Assembly (NCBI GenBank): GCA_948144175.1
Contig: CANXME010002276.1
Coordinates: 124,001-188,000, forward strand
Direction of reading: 5' to 3'
Length of the DNA stretch: 64,000 bases
From: Closterium sp. NIES-65
Taxonomy: Eukaryota; Streptophyta; Zygnematophyceae; Desmidiales; Closteriaceae
The position numbers were made by a program, and so were the translations under genes. Below the pieces are notes generated by a model. The model worked only from the letters and a program-made list of their open reading frames with translations. It ran no database searches and had not been told where the DNA came from. How positions within the stretch are numbered: position 1 is the stretch's first letter; each line of letters opens with the position of its first letter. This document shows, piece by piece, positions 41,801 through 52,851 of this stretch.

Positions 41801-42958
41801 AGCATGTACGGTCTGAAACAGTCGCCGCTGCTGTGGTACTTGGCGCTCAGCGATGTGCTGCTCGGCGCTGGGTGGAAGAAGAGCCTAGTCAACGAGGCCT
41901 TGTACTTCAAGACCGGCTATGACGGAGTGGCTTGCTGGGTGCTGGTCTACGTCGACGACATGCTCGCCGCAAGCAGTAGTGCCTAGATGTTGAAGGAGCT
42001 GAAGGAGCTGCTGAAGGTCGCCTTCGAGCTACGCGAGATTTCGCCGATGCAGAAGAACCTTGGCCTGGAGATTGTGCGCGACAGGCTTGCGAGGAAGCTG
42101 TGGCTGCACCAGCAAGGTTATGCTGACAAGCTGCGCAGGCGCTTCATCGACGAGGAGCAGACCGGGCGCACTCCGAAGACGCCGGTCTCGGTCGACGCCT
42201 ACGCCGAGCGGGCGTTCGACGACGATGAGGCACAGGAGCGTCAAGAAGAGGAGTACCGGCAGAAGGTCAGCTCACTGCAGTTCGCAGCGGCGACGACGCA
42301 GCCGGACATTGCCTTCGCCTACAGCAAGCTGGGGAGCGGCCTCACGGTGAGGAGCAACCAGCACTGGCGCGAGGTCGACCGTTGCCTCGCCTACCTCGCC
42401 AACACGCGCGACACTGCCCTGGAGTTCGGCGGTGGTCCGGAGTCACTGGAGTTGGTCGGCTACGTGGACGCCGATGACGCCGGCGTCAAGCAGAACAGGA
42501 CGAGCACGGGCGGCTACGTGTTTGTCTTCGGAGGGGCCACGAGCTCCTGGTCGAGCCAGCGCATTAAGTGCGCGACGCTGTCGCCGACCGAGTCGGAGTT
42601 CGTGGCGGCCGTTGAAGCCAGCAAGGAGGGACGTCGCCTTCAATTCCTCCTTGCGGAGTTCCGGCAGCTGGACGCCGGGAAGCCGACTGTCCTTCGGGTG
42701 GACAACAAGTCGGCAATCACGGTCGTCGAGGGCATGGGGTCGACAGGAAACCTCAAGCACATGGAGCGGCGACAGGCCTGGCTGCAGCACATGGTGAAGC
42801 GCGGGAAGTTTTCGCTGCAGTACATCCCGACCACTGAGCAGCCAGCTGACTTCCTCACGAAGGCGCTGCACTATCCGGCCTTCAACCAGTGCTCCATCGC
42901 AATCGACCAAGTGCGGCTGGCCGACGTGGGCGATAGCGATAACGATGAGCAGCAGTAG
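38835..42958 (+). pseudogene. Copia-A pol of element B: zinc knuckle, protease, integrase, RT, RNase H
   Basis: The zinc knuckle is CWLCSDPDHLSFKC (C-x2-C-x4-H-x4-C). Protease reads LLDTSCSHHLMG (DTS instead of DSG). The block DVLYILGVQANLLSAGQL follows. Pre-integrase is LHASLAHVN and CVSCVGGKMAR. Integrase has VHIDLCGPF, LRSDRGEEF and PQQNGMAEWEM. RT has MKNRWVLTTKFHIDD, GLKQSPLLWYLAL and VYVDDMLAASS. RNase H has GYVDADDAGVKQ, SPTESEFVAAVEA, VDNKSAI and ADFLTKAL. Stops include TAG at 40007-40009, 40388-40390, 41750-41752 and 41984-41986. A frameshift falls near 41180. A deletion near 41615 removes the DYDETFAP residues of RT. The final TAG is at 42956-42958. Confidence 0.88.
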
Positions 42959-43088
42959 GTGCCATGCCCTCTTGCATGGCTGGTGCGGTGACCGGCGTGC
43001 TGTGCGTTGTGTGCACGCCGACGGGCTATTCTCCGAGCAGTGCTGCCGTGTGGGCTGGGGGGGCCCAATCGTGAACGAGGCAGGGGAG

Positions 43089-43926
43089 TGTCAACGGGAC
43101 TAGTGTTTGGCCCCGTCCTCGCTTGGGCGGAGCCGACCTCGACGACCGCGGGACCGCGGGGCCACGGGAGGCCGTGGGAGACTGCGGGGCCGCGGGAGGC
43201 CGCGGGAGGCCACGGGAGGCCGCGGGAGGTCGCGGGAGGCCGCGGGAGACCGCGGGGCCGCGGGAGGCCGCAGGGCAACCATGGGACCGCGTGGGGTCGT
43301 GGAAGGCCGCGGGAGACAACCATGGGACCACGGGACCGCAGGGATCACGGTGGCCGCGAATGGACGACCGGGGGCCACGGGGGCCGCGGGATACCCGGTC
43401 GACCAGGATATCCGGGCGACACGTGCGAAAGTCGCCGGGGGTGATTTCTACAAGGACGACCTCGGGGGTGGTATCCCAAGGTCGACGTGGCTGGTGGGCG
43501 CCGTCACGGGTCGAGTGTCTGCGCTGGGCATGTGACGGGGCATTGGGGGCCAACCAGCTGCACGCACCTGCGGAGCTGGTGCACCATTGTCAGGCGGGTG
43601 CAACGCTGTGCAGCCGACTTGCTGCAGTGTTGGCACACCGCGGACTCCCAACGTTGGCAAGCCGCGACTCTACTCTGCTGGAGCGCGGTCGACCAAGTCG
43701 TGCTGGCACACAGTCAACTGTGCTGCGCTGGCAGTTGACCAGGGTTGATGCTATTATTCTTGAATCATTATTGTCAACTTTTGCTGGTGAAACTCTTGCC
43801 AATTTTCCCTGTGAAACAGCAAGCAGTGCAAGCACAAGTAAACGACTAAGGAACGAACGCAGAGATCACACGGGCATCTGTGCCTAGCCCGTAGTCTAGC
43901 TCTTGTTGTCACAAGTTATCTTCGCA
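43089..43926 (+). repeat. Element B 3' LTR
   Basis: This 838-bp LTR runs from TGTCAACGGGACT to GTTATCTTCGCA. It is preceded by the purine tract GGCAGGGGAG and has the same GGGAGGCCGCGG core repeats as the 5' LTR. It is 55 bp shorter, with a deletion near 43740 plus repeat-number differences. Confidence 0.88.
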
Positions 43927-46900
43927 CCCTCAGCTGTTCTGCGTACTTGGAGGCTGACAGGTGAATTGCTTCTGGCGCATAAGTGATGTTCAGCCCCAGG
44001 AAACGCTTGAAGTTATGGTTGATGGTGATGTCAATGCGCTGCGCCAGGTTCTCCTCAAACTGGTTAAGAAGTTTGTTGCAGGTGCCTGTGTACTACAGAT
44101 TGTCGATGTAGACCTTTAAGAGAATGTAGTTGCCGCTGAAGTGAAGGCGGTACATTCCCAGGTCGTGCGGCAGCTGCTTGAAGCCGATTTCCAAGAGAAT
44201 TTAATGCAGATGCTGCTGCTAGAGACGAGGCGCCTGTTTGATCCCGTAGAGGGACTTCTTCAGCTGACAAACCCTATAATCTCCTTCCCTGTAGTTGTGT
44301 GGCTGCTCCATGAAGATGATTGCTTCCACTAGTGCGTATAAAAACGTGTTCTTCATGTCGATCTACCGCGGTGGTAGATGCTTAGCGGCGGCAATGCTGA
44401 GTGGAATCCTGACTGAGGTGTGACGGCTGATGGGAGCGAAGGTTTGATTGAAGTCGATACCATGGCGCTGATCGTACCCGCGTATGACCCAGCGGGCTTC
44501 GAAGCGCTCAATGGTATCGTCGGCATTAGTCTTGAGGCGAAAAACCCATTTACCACTGAGCACCCTCCTCCCCTTCACTGCTGCACGATCGACTAGGACC
44601 CATGTGTCGCGAGATTCCAGCGCCTTTAGCTCTGCATCCATGGCTGCACGCCACTCCCTGGTGTGAGGGCTAGTAAGGGCCTGGCGCGGGTTCGACAGCG
44701 CGCTCATGCAAGCCAAGCAGTTGCAAGCCGGTCACGTTGGTTGTGGTGTCTATGGTGACTTCCACCACATCTTCATCGCTACTCTCGTAGCCGGGTGAGG
44801 TGGTGCTAGGCTTGGCTTGGCGTCGCGATGGCCCTGGCGCGGAAGCGTCATCACTGTCATCATCGTCGCCATCGTTGCGTGGGCAAGATGGTATGCCCGG
44901 ATGCTCGTCGGTGTAGTCATGGTCTAGTGCCGATACCGTTGCCTCGTCTTCTTGGGATGCAAAGCTGCGGCCGCTGTTGACGTAGCCGCATGCCTCGTTG
45001 CAACGTTCGTCGTCCATCCACTGCTTCAAGGTGAGCCGCTTGTAGAAAAGAACATCACGTGCGGGAACAATGTCCTTGTTGTCAATGTCGAGGATGAGCC
45101 AGCCTTTTTGCTGGTTATTGAGTCCCACGTGGATTCCGCAGCGCGCGCAGTGAGCGAACTTGCTGATTGTGGCTGAGGTCGGTCGATACTGCACCATGCA
45201 CCCCCAAACCCTTAGCATAGAGGGGTCTCCCCTTGAGCCAGTCCACTTCATGTGCGTGGAGTTGTCCATGTTGGCCTGGTTCATGGCGTAGGGCCAGATT
45301 TTCTTGGGTAGGCCGGACTGATTCATGAGGGTGCGCACTTTCGTCATGAGGGTGCGGTTAATCGATTATGTGTCGCCTTGCTGCTGGTGAGCGTAGGGGA
45401 GAGAAATTTCATGCTTGATCCCTTTCTCGGTGAGGACAGTTTCCAGCTCGTTGCTGCAAAATTCCTTGGCCCTGTCACTCTGCCAGATTTTCAACTTCCT
45501 CCCCGATTGTCGTTGCGCGTGTGCGAGCCAGATGCGGAAAAAATCTGGAGCCTTGGATCGTGCATCGACGTTGGCAATCCAGACGTGGCGTGAGTAGGCG
45601 TCGATGAAGGTGGGCGTGTATTTTTCGTTGTTGATGTCGTCGCAGCTGAGAACGATGAAGTCGCTGTACACCTTCTGCAAGCTCTTATAGCGATTGGTGC
45701 CTGGCTCCAGGGAGGGGTATGCGCTGTGTGAGAGAGTGGCTGCGGGGCAAACAGTGCAAGTGACTGGATGTGAAGTGTTGTGAGGTCCCGTGTTGTCAGG
45801 GCGCATGAGTGCTCCCGGGAGAAATACCTTGGTGCGGAGACAGTTAACAAGAGTCTGGCGCGAGGGGTGGCCGAGCCTCAAGTGCCAGGGGTGGTATTCG
45901 GCGCGAATGCCGCTGATGCGCATGTAGCGGGCATGATGCTCTGCTGCTTCCGCCTCTGTCTCTAGCGGAATATGGAGCAGGGGTTCTTCCTCTTCTCATG
46001 GTTCTGTTTCATTTCCCGGCTCCTCTGTTTCTGCTTCTGCAGTTATTTCTCCATCTTCGGGAGCCGTTGTGAGGTAGAGTGCGAGGAATTTGCGGTCGGG
46101 GATGATGTTGAGCGGTGTCCTGGTGTCTTCGATGAAACGGGCGAAAGGATCCGCGCAAGAGATTGGACCAAGTGATTCACGCGGAGGAGTTAGCAGCACG
46201 TTCCCCTCCTCAATCTCCGACCAAGGATCATTCCATAGATATGGTGAGCGAGGAGGTGAGTAGGTGTGCGGAGGTCGTCCGAGCGGAACGACGACTCGTA
46301 GGGATTGTTCTCCGCGCTCAGCTTTCATCTCTCGTTCGGCTTCCTCTAATTCTTCTTTTGTCAGATCTCCTTCGTCAGTTTCCGCAGTGCCCCACGTGCC
46401 ACGTTGTGCTGAATCTTCATCCCATCCTACCGCCACGCGTTTCTCGTACAGTTTCTGTTTTTTCTCTGTCTTGGCCTTGTCTCGTTCTTCTTTGACGCTT
46501 AGCTCGTCTTTTGCGCCAGGGTCCTTCCAAGCCGTGTCGATCTCCGTGTGATAGACGTCGCGGGGGTAAGGGCGCGAACAGCCTTCATTGTCGAGGGTCC
46601 CGGTGTTGGCTCTGAGGACGAAGTCAAGTGTGTCTGTGCGCGGCCTTGGGCATTCCTACAGCATAAAGCCGCGTTCATCGTCGCCTTCATTGAAGATACA
46701 GTGGGCGGTAACTGCGAGTTCTATTTTTGTCATGCCCGTGGGTTGTGCCTCAGCGCTCTCCGCTTCCTGGATTGCCGCATAATCTCTCTCCACTTGTTCT
46801 ATGCGGCTTGCCGTGGATGTGTGGTAGGTGGTGCAGAGACCATTGATGTCGGGCTCGTGCAGGTTGATCTCTCCGGGGTGAAGACTGTGGTGGACCCACG

Positions 46901-47697
46901 GCCGTCCATCTGGATGTTCCCATGATTCTTTGTTCATGAACGGGAAATCAAGGGGGACGATATCTACGAGCTCGTTCGATGAAGCTTGACAGCTTGGTAT
47001 GTCGAAGTCCAAAACGTAGATGCAGTTGATCGAGTGAGCCCGTCCCAGGTACATGTGTGACTCGGAGGGGTGTCCGCAGTCTCGAAGTTGTCCTGCTGAC
47101 AGTAAGTTAAAACGGAGGTCTGGGACGTAGAGTACGTCGTTGAACAAAAATGTGAGTGTTTCTGTCTCGTGCTTGTAGGACCATGATGCCTTGCGCGTTG
47201 GCGCGCAGTTGTTCATTGTTGGCAACGGTGACGTAGGTTGCGGGAGCGCAACTGAGGTTCGAGACGTACCGAATAGATCCCACCATGTTCTGTTCGCAGC
47301 AGCTGTCCATGTACCAAGTGTTGTAGTTGTTGGTGTTGTTGTTGCACAGAAGTAGCGCGAGTCGCGGAGTCACCAGTGTCGCCTTGTAGCGTCTGTGGAA
47401 GAATAGGTCTTCTTCCTCTTTCCATCCCCCAGGTACGTAACGCTGGTGGTCGTGTGGCGGGCTTTCCTGCAGGATGATTGTCTTCACGGTTGTCTGCGTA
47501 GAAGGCGAGGCGCTCTCGGCGCGGGGCGGAGCTTGTGCTGCTCGAGTCGATGTCCTGCTGCTCAGTCAGGAGGGCGGCGCATAGCGCGGCTTTAGAAGTT
47601 CTTACCGTAGATGTGCGCTGACTGTAGGAGGAGCTCAAGCTCGAAACTCTATGTATAGAAGTTCTTATCGTCAAAAGCGGCGGCAGTCTAGATTTTT
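43927..47697 (-). pseudogene. Copia-B protease, integrase and RT of element 3 (right of the nested insertion)
   Basis: Reading leftwards from 47697: gag C-terminal remnant, then protease WYMDSCCEQNMVG (near 47290), LYVPDLRFNLLSAGQLRDCG and an acidic spacer. Pre-integrase is HLRLGHPSRQTL and CTVCPAATLSH. Integrase has VYSDFIV, TFIDAYSRHVW, WQSDRAKEF and HQQQG; the frame then breaks at 45366. After this come SMLRVWGCMVQYRP and an Asp-rich linker. RT has PRQALTSPHTREWRAAMDAEL, VLSGKWVFRLKTN, FNQTFAPISRHTSVRI and GIKQAPRL. At about 44107 the catalytic motif reads V-Y-I-D-N, so the second Asp of YVDD is lost. Gag N-terminus and primer site are deleted. Confidence 0.82.
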
Positions 47698-47716
47698 TAA
47701 ACGTTGAGGAAGCGTG

Positions 47717-47963
47717 TACCTAGACTAGCCATGTACTTTAAGGGGTACATTCCCTTATTGCAGCGAATTCAAACCGTGCGGCACGGGAACCCGTTTCAAA
47801 AACTGTTCCCGCTCTTTTTATTTCAAATGTTTATGTCTGCATCGGTGTTTGTCAGACGGTTGCTGCGTCGCTTCGAATCTTCTGAATCCTCCACTTCGTA
47901 CTCGGTAGAGTCAGCTCCTGCAGCATACAGGAATGGCTTCTCATATGATTTCATATCATAACA
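47717..47963 (-). repeat. Copia-B element 3, 5' LTR (right), inner part deleted
   Basis: From ACCTAGACTAGCC to CATATCATAACA the sequence matches 35776-36015 closely. Homology stops at about 47717, so the U5 end, primer site and start of gag were lost together. Confidence 0.78.
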
Positions 47964-47968
47964 AAATA

Positions 47969-49111
47969 CATTGGGGAGAGGAATGCATGGTAATGTAATA
48001 ATCAATTTAGTTGGAAACAATGGAAACAATGGCGTCAATTTAGTGTCATGTCATGGATGAAGCTACAGAGTGAACAAAATGCAGTGGTAGCCTTCCATTT
48101 CATTGGTGGAAGAGCTCCTGACACATGTCGTGCCAGCCTGGCAATTCTGAACACATGTGGCATTATTCTCTCCTTCGATTGGTAGATAAAAAGCATGAGC
48201 TTGGTTAGCAACAGACAAGCGACTTGGGCGCTCTGTAGTCCAGTTAGCCAGCGGACAGCAGCAATTTGACATGACGCATGAGTGAATCTACGCGGCTACG
48301 CCCCCCCCACCATTTCCCCCCTCCCCCTTCCCTCCCCCCGACTTTTCCCCCCTCTCCCCCCACCCCAACACCCTCCCCTCCACCCCAGCAGCCGCCACGC
48401 TTTCTTGATTTGGTGCAACTGCCTGGTTTCTGTTCGTGATCCCGTGGCGGATGTTGCATTTCGTTGTCCACGTGGTCACATGTGAGCATACTAAAGCCTC
48501 TCAGGAACGCCTCGTGGTCCAGAGGTTCAATCCGATTCGTGGAAAAACGTCGCCGTTATAGCATGGTATTTCATTTTGACCGTAGATCGCACGCCGGGCC
48601 TCCAAAAGCACTCCATCGATGCCGTCGAACTCGTCGGCGTTGGTTCGACCGCGTCGCGCTCGCCGAGCACAAGATCACTGTGATCGCATACGTCCTGTCT
48701 TCAACCATCTGCGACGATTCCCGTCATCGTCGGCCAATCTACGGCCTTCGCGCGCTCACGTTCCCCCGAAAGTTACCCAACATGGCAGGCTCGACAGGCT
48801 CTCGTTTGGAACCAAACCAGACTCCTTCCTTTGCGAATGTGGGAGAGCTTCAGGATTCTGGTTCGGCCCGTAACGAACTCCCTGGCTCGGTACCTTCTAG
48901 AGGCGTGGTTCAGAAGCCTTTTCGGGTTGAGCCTAGTGGGCACTGGGCTAAGATATAATCTCAAGGCTGATAATTTTTGTTTTCATTATCTTCGTAGCTC
49001 GGTTGTTCTTGGAGCAGCCTTCATTTGCAGATCGTTTCGGGAACCAGTCACGTTAAGGGTGTTTCTCCGTCTTCTGCGCGTGCTCTTGGCGCTGTCAGTT
49101 CAGCCGCCATC
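47969..49111. other. Intergenic region upstream of the ammonium transporter
   Basis: No gene is recognised. It holds a pyrimidine-rich tract (48299-48395). A 164-codon open frame (48464-48958) shows no motif I know. The segment must contain the promoter and 5' leader of the transporter, but I see no convincing TATA box or nitrogen-response element. An in-frame ATG at 49025 upstream of the chosen start is noted under the gene. Confidence 0.5.
48299..48395. repeat. Pyrimidine-rich tract
   Basis: Roughly 95 bases are almost all C and T on the plus strand, with many runs of four to eight C. The opposite strand is correspondingly G-rich. This is low-complexity sequence with no coding evidence. 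Confidence 0.8.
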
Positions 49112-52100
49112 ATGGCGACGTACTCGGAGGTTACCACCGCCACTAACGGGCTGTACAGCTCCGTGTACAGTTTCAAGTGCACCGAAGATGACACGACCAT
49201 GCTGATGTCGGCCTTTCCCAACATGACGGTCGGCGAATCGGACTTCGCGACTTTCTTCTGCAGCAAGCTTGACCTCATCGCGGCGCAGTTCCAATGGACG
49301 CAGCTCGCTGTTGACAACACCTACCTCCTTTTTTCCGCCTACCTCGTCTTCGCAATGCAAGTAAGTCATTGCGTTACCTGACCCCTACGACCTAATGCCA
49401 GTGCCTAATGCCTCTTTCCAGGTTTCCTTCGAGTCTTCCCTGATCTGTCCATTGGACTTCATCTTAAATTTTTTCCCAACGGTTTTGTTGTTTCACAGCT
49501 TGGTTTCGCAATGCTGTGCGCGGGAACGGTGCGCGCGAAGAACACGATGAACATCATGCTCACCAACGTTCTCGACGCCTGCGTCGGAGGCCTGTCTTTC
49601 TATATTTTCGGCTTCGCCTTCGCTTTTGGCCAAGGAGGAACCAGGTATCTAGCAAATTCCTGGTCTTTCGTATCACTTACGCTGCTCTCTTCCTTTTTCC
49701 TTTTTGTGGGCTGCAATTTTCGTCCTGTCGCTGCTCTCTTCGCCTATCTGGCGTGGCCTTTCTTGTGTCGTTTCTTACCTTGCCTTCCTTTCCTCGTTTC
49801 TCGTGCTCCTTCGCGCAGTAACGCTTTCATCGGAGCAAATTACTTCGCTATGTCGGGCCTGCCGGTGTACACGCCGGGGACTAACTACATCTACGACTAC
49901 AGCTTCTGGTTGTTCCAATGGGCCTTCGCCATCGCGTGCGCGGGCATCACGTCCGGCTCCATCGCGGAGCGCACGCAATTCACGGCGTACCTCGTCTACT
50001 CGACCTTCCTCACTGGCTTCGTCTACCCCGTCGTCGCTCACTGGATCTGGGCCACGGTATGCGTCCGCCATCTAGACGTATCAACGCCTGCTAGGTCCTT
50101 TCCATCTGCTGCCCTTCACGGGTAGCTTCCTCTTCCTCGACGCGACCGCCGTCGACTTCCCCCCTGTTTTGACACGTCTCAGTCCTCGTACGTATGGCAT
50201 TTACCCTCTTCCCGCTCCCTCTTGTCCCCCTTGCCCCCCCTCCCCTCCCCCCTCTCGCGCAGAACGGGTGGTTGTCGGCGTTCAACACCAACAACCTCTT
50301 TCTCGACGTGGGCGCCGTCGACTTCGCGGGCAGTGGCGTGGTGCACATGGTGGGCGGCGTCGCGGGGCTGTGGGGCGCGCTCATCGAGGGTCCGCGCCTC
50401 GGCCGCTTCGACAAGGGCGGTCGGCCGCTCGAGATGAAGGGCCACTCGGCCACGCTCGTCGTGCTCGGTTCCTTCCTCCTTTGGTGAGCTCCAACGCTCT
50501 CCCACTCGGCCTTGGGTTTAATGATATGCCTGGACCGAGCCTCAATTGTTTCGTTTTGTGCCTTTTTTTCTTTCTACTTCGATTCTTTTATCCCCATGGG
50601 TAGGTGTTCCTACTTTTTACCTTTTTGCATGTGCTCTGATTGGCTAACGAACGGGTTTCCATGGTACGGTTCGAACCCGACAGGTTCGGATGGTTCGGTT
50701 TCAACCCCGGATCGTTTCTGCGCATCACCATCCCGTGGTCCGACGTGCTGGGTAACTGGTCGTGGGTGGGTCGCACCGCCGTCACCACCACCCTTTCCGG
50801 CTGCATGGCAGCCGTCAACACGCTTATCGCCAAGCGACTCATGGCGGTAAGTTCCTTGTCTAGGGTTACTCATTTCAGTATTGGCTAAAAACGTGTTTTA
50901 GAGGTTGCGAGAGCCCTCGCACTAAACCAATGCGTTCTTCTCACGCATTCTTTTGTCTGTGTAGTGCGCGCTTATCCCACGTATGCTACTTCTCGCCTTC
51001 CCCCCCCTCCCCCCTCCCCTCCCTCCCAAAGGCTGGGAGTTCTCGTGTCTTTTCCGTCACCACACCGTTGCTCTCATGGCCTTGTCCCTTTGCGTGCTGC
51101 GGCTGCTGGCTCGTGACAGGCGGTTCTTTCTTCTCATCGTTCGTGTTCTCCCCGTGTGTTTTGATTTACGTGATTCCCCAACCTCCAGGGCTGCTTGCAC
51201 GTGACGGACGTGTGCAACGGGCCGCTGGGCGGCTTCGTGGCCATCACGCCTCCTCTCACTTCTCATGTTTCCTCCCCTTGCATCTTGATTCCCTCCCTTG
51301 GGATTGGATTTCCGCCTGCAGGGCTGCTGGCACGTGACGGACGTGTGCAACGGGCTCCTAGGCGGCTTCGCGGCCATCACGGCGGGGTGCTCCGTGGTGG
51401 AGCCCTGGGCAGCCATCCTCTGCGGCTTTGGCGCCAGCTGGACACTCATCATTCTGAACATGATCTCCATGAAGATCCAATTTGACGACCCGCTCGAGGC
51501 GACTCAGCTTCACTTCGGCTGTGGCGCCTTCGGCCTCTTCTTTGTTGGTACGCTCTCGTCCCTCTTCCCTCGCGCCTATCATTCTAGACATGATCTCCGT
51601 GAAGATCCAGTTCGATGGCCCTATGGAAGCTACTCAGCTTCACTTTGGCTGTGGAGCATTCGGCCTGGTTGGTAAGCTGTCTAGTCGTCCCTCGGCTTGC
51701 ACAACATGTTTTTGAGTCGCTTTAAACACAGCTGCTCTCAGTGAAGATATTCTGTTCAATGACCTTCGTGAAGCAACCCAGCTCCACTTTGGTCTACCAG
51801 TTTGATGCTCAACAAGTATACCACTTTTCTTTGTTGGTTCTTTGTTGGTATGCTCTCTTTCTCTCTCCCCCCTTTCCCCCTTAGCTGGTTACCCCTTGGC
51901 CCTCCTTCCGACTCTCTTCCAATGGTTTTTTATTACCGTTTTGTCGTTCCTTGCCTATCCTCGCCATGCCTCCTGTGGTCCCCTCTGTTTGTCTCTTCAC
52001 CTCTGCTGCGCTGATAAAGTCACCCTAACCCTCGCCCTCTTCCACCCCTCGTTTCTCCCTGCAGGTCTGCTGGCCAAGGAGTTCCTGAGGCAGGCTTTCG

Positions 52101-52504
52101 GAAAGTCCGCCACAATCAAATTCCTAACCTTATCCCCCCGTTACCCTCCTAACCCTCCCGTGCCTCCCGCAGGTCTGCTGGCCAATAAGGAGTTCCTGAT
52201 GCAGGCATACGCCAAGCCCGACACGACCCCCTATGGCCTCTTCTACGGTGGAGGCGGAAAACTGCTTGCGTGCCAGTGCCTCGAGATTATCTGCATCTTC
52301 GCGTGGGTGTCGGTGCTCATGGGCGCGCTCTTTTTCATTCTCCACTCGCTGAATCTGCTGCGCGTGCCCCCCGATGAGGAAATCGCGGGAATGGATCTGA
52401 CCAAGCACGGGGGTTCCGCGTATAATGCCGAGGGGCAGGACGGGCAGGGCGTGCAGCTGTACGGTCCCCCCGAGACTGGTGATGCGAAACCCGCCGAGGT
52501 TTAA
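49112..52504 (+). CDS. AMT1: AMT1-type ammonium transporter (seven exons)
   Basis: This membrane channel/transporter for ammonium uptake is 524 residues long, a normal length for AMT1. Exons: 49112-49360, 49499-49644, 49819-50056, 50263-50483, 50684-50846, 51322-51547, 52173-52504. All introns are GT-AG and all codon phases agree. Family features are [14 protein letters not shown] with the first pore His (His239), [19 protein letters not shown], and the second pore His (His403, [10 protein letters not shown]). The C-terminal GMDLTKHGG has Thr491 at the place of the phosphorylated Thr that closes plant AMT1 trimers. The start at 49112 has a good context (GCCATCATGG). An in-frame ATG at 49025 would add 29 residues. 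The pore and C-terminal switch are complete, so the gene looks functional. It is the only intact gene here. Confidence 0.93.
51189..51249 (+). pseudogene. Decayed copy of AMT exon 6 start, inside intron 5
   Basis: The 61 bases GGCTGCTTGCACGTG... repeat the start of exon 6 (51322 onwards) at an offset of 133 bp, including the preceding CAG acceptor. The copy is open but lacks a donor site, as it runs into CGCCTCCTCT. Confidence 0.85.
51578..51671 (+). pseudogene. Decayed copy of AMT exon 6 end, inside intron 6
   Basis: The segment repeats 51448-51547 ([14 protein letters not shown]... region) at an offset of 130 bp. It has several substitutions and a shortened GLVG end followed by a usable-looking donor GTAAGC. 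A third, more diverged copy is at about 51733-51797. A short copy of the exon end and donor (TTCTTTGTTGGTATGCTCTC) is near 51836-51855. Confidence 0.8.
52065..52100 (+). other. Upstream duplicate of the AMT exon 7 start (possible alternative acceptor)
   Basis: CTGCAG followed by GTCTGCTGGCCAAGGAG (52065) repeats the exon 7 acceptor and first codons (52173) exactly 108 bp upstream. The 108 bp have no stop in the exon 7 frame, so use of this acceptor would insert 36 residues. The exon 7 acceptor at 52173 fits other AMT1 proteins better ([12 protein letters not shown]). Confidence 0.65.
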
Positions 52505-52634
52505 GTTGGTGTTACGGTTTACCCTAGTTTTTTTCGGAGTAAGTTAATTATGTATGCTTTTGGAGTGGGTTTAATAATCTGTGATATTGAGTGCTATCTC
52601 TAATGTAATACGGCTCTTTCATTCCCCCTGGACT

Positions 52635-52830
52635 GGTCGGTGCTCATGGGTGTCTCTTTTTCATCCTCCACTCGCTGAATCTGCTGCGCGTGCTCCGTGT
52701 GAGGAAATTGCGGGAATGGATCTGACCAAGCACGGGGGTTCCACGTTTAATTCCGAGGGGCAGGACGAGCAGGGCTAGCAGCTGTACAGTCCCCCTGAAA
52801 CTGGTGCTGCGAAACCCGCCGAAGTTTGAG
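52635..52830 (+). pseudogene. Tandem duplicate of the AMT 3' end
   Basis: About 196 bp repeat the last part of exon 7 ([12 protein letters not shown]... to the stop) some 330 bp downstream of it. A frame change near 52650-52690 and a TAG inside QG*QLY (near 52776) make it a pseudo-exon. [10 protein letters not shown] is still readable. It lies between the transporter and gypsy 1. Confidence 0.9.
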
Positions 52831-52851
52831 CTAGAGTCACGTTTTAGAAAT

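Larger units (their letters stand above)
36771..43926 (+). mobile_element. Copia-A element B, full length; target duplication CCCTC/CCCCC
   Basis: A 7156-bp Ty1/copia element has LTRs 36771-37663 and 43089-43926. Removing it restores the Copia-B codons for Q-L-R-E-R-F-N, with CCCTC as the duplicated site (36766-36770 reads CCCCC, 43927-43931 reads CCCTC). It contains primer site, gag with zinc knuckle, protease, integrase, RT and RNase H, all on the plus strand and all with nonsense or frameshift damage. It gives the full domain order of Copia-A. Confidence 0.92.
35605..47963 (-). mobile_element. Copia-B element 3 (host of Copia-A element B); probable target duplication ATATA/AAATA
   Basis: This minus-strand Copia-B element has its 3' LTR at 35605-36015 and a truncated 5' LTR at 47717-47963. 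The flanking 5-mers ATATA (35600-35604) and AAATA (47964-47968) differ at one base and are the likely target duplication. A complete Copia-A element (36771-43926) interrupts it. Protease, integrase, RT and RNase H remain. Gag is mostly lost in a deletion that also removed the inner part of the 5' LTR. Confidence 0.78.

Noticed and set aside
35605..47963. Host gene on the plus strand of this span
   Set aside because: All plus-strand coding evidence here belongs to the nested Copia-A element, and the rest reads as Copia-B on the minus strand.
48464..48958. 164-codon frame upstream of the transporter as a gene
   Set aside because: No domain recognised, no obvious introns or neighbours. The region has overlapping frames of similar length.
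49025..49111. Upstream ATG as the transporter start
   Set aside because: The added 29 residues have no counterpart I know in AMT1 proteins, and the ATG at 49112 has the better context. It cannot be excluded without a cDNA.
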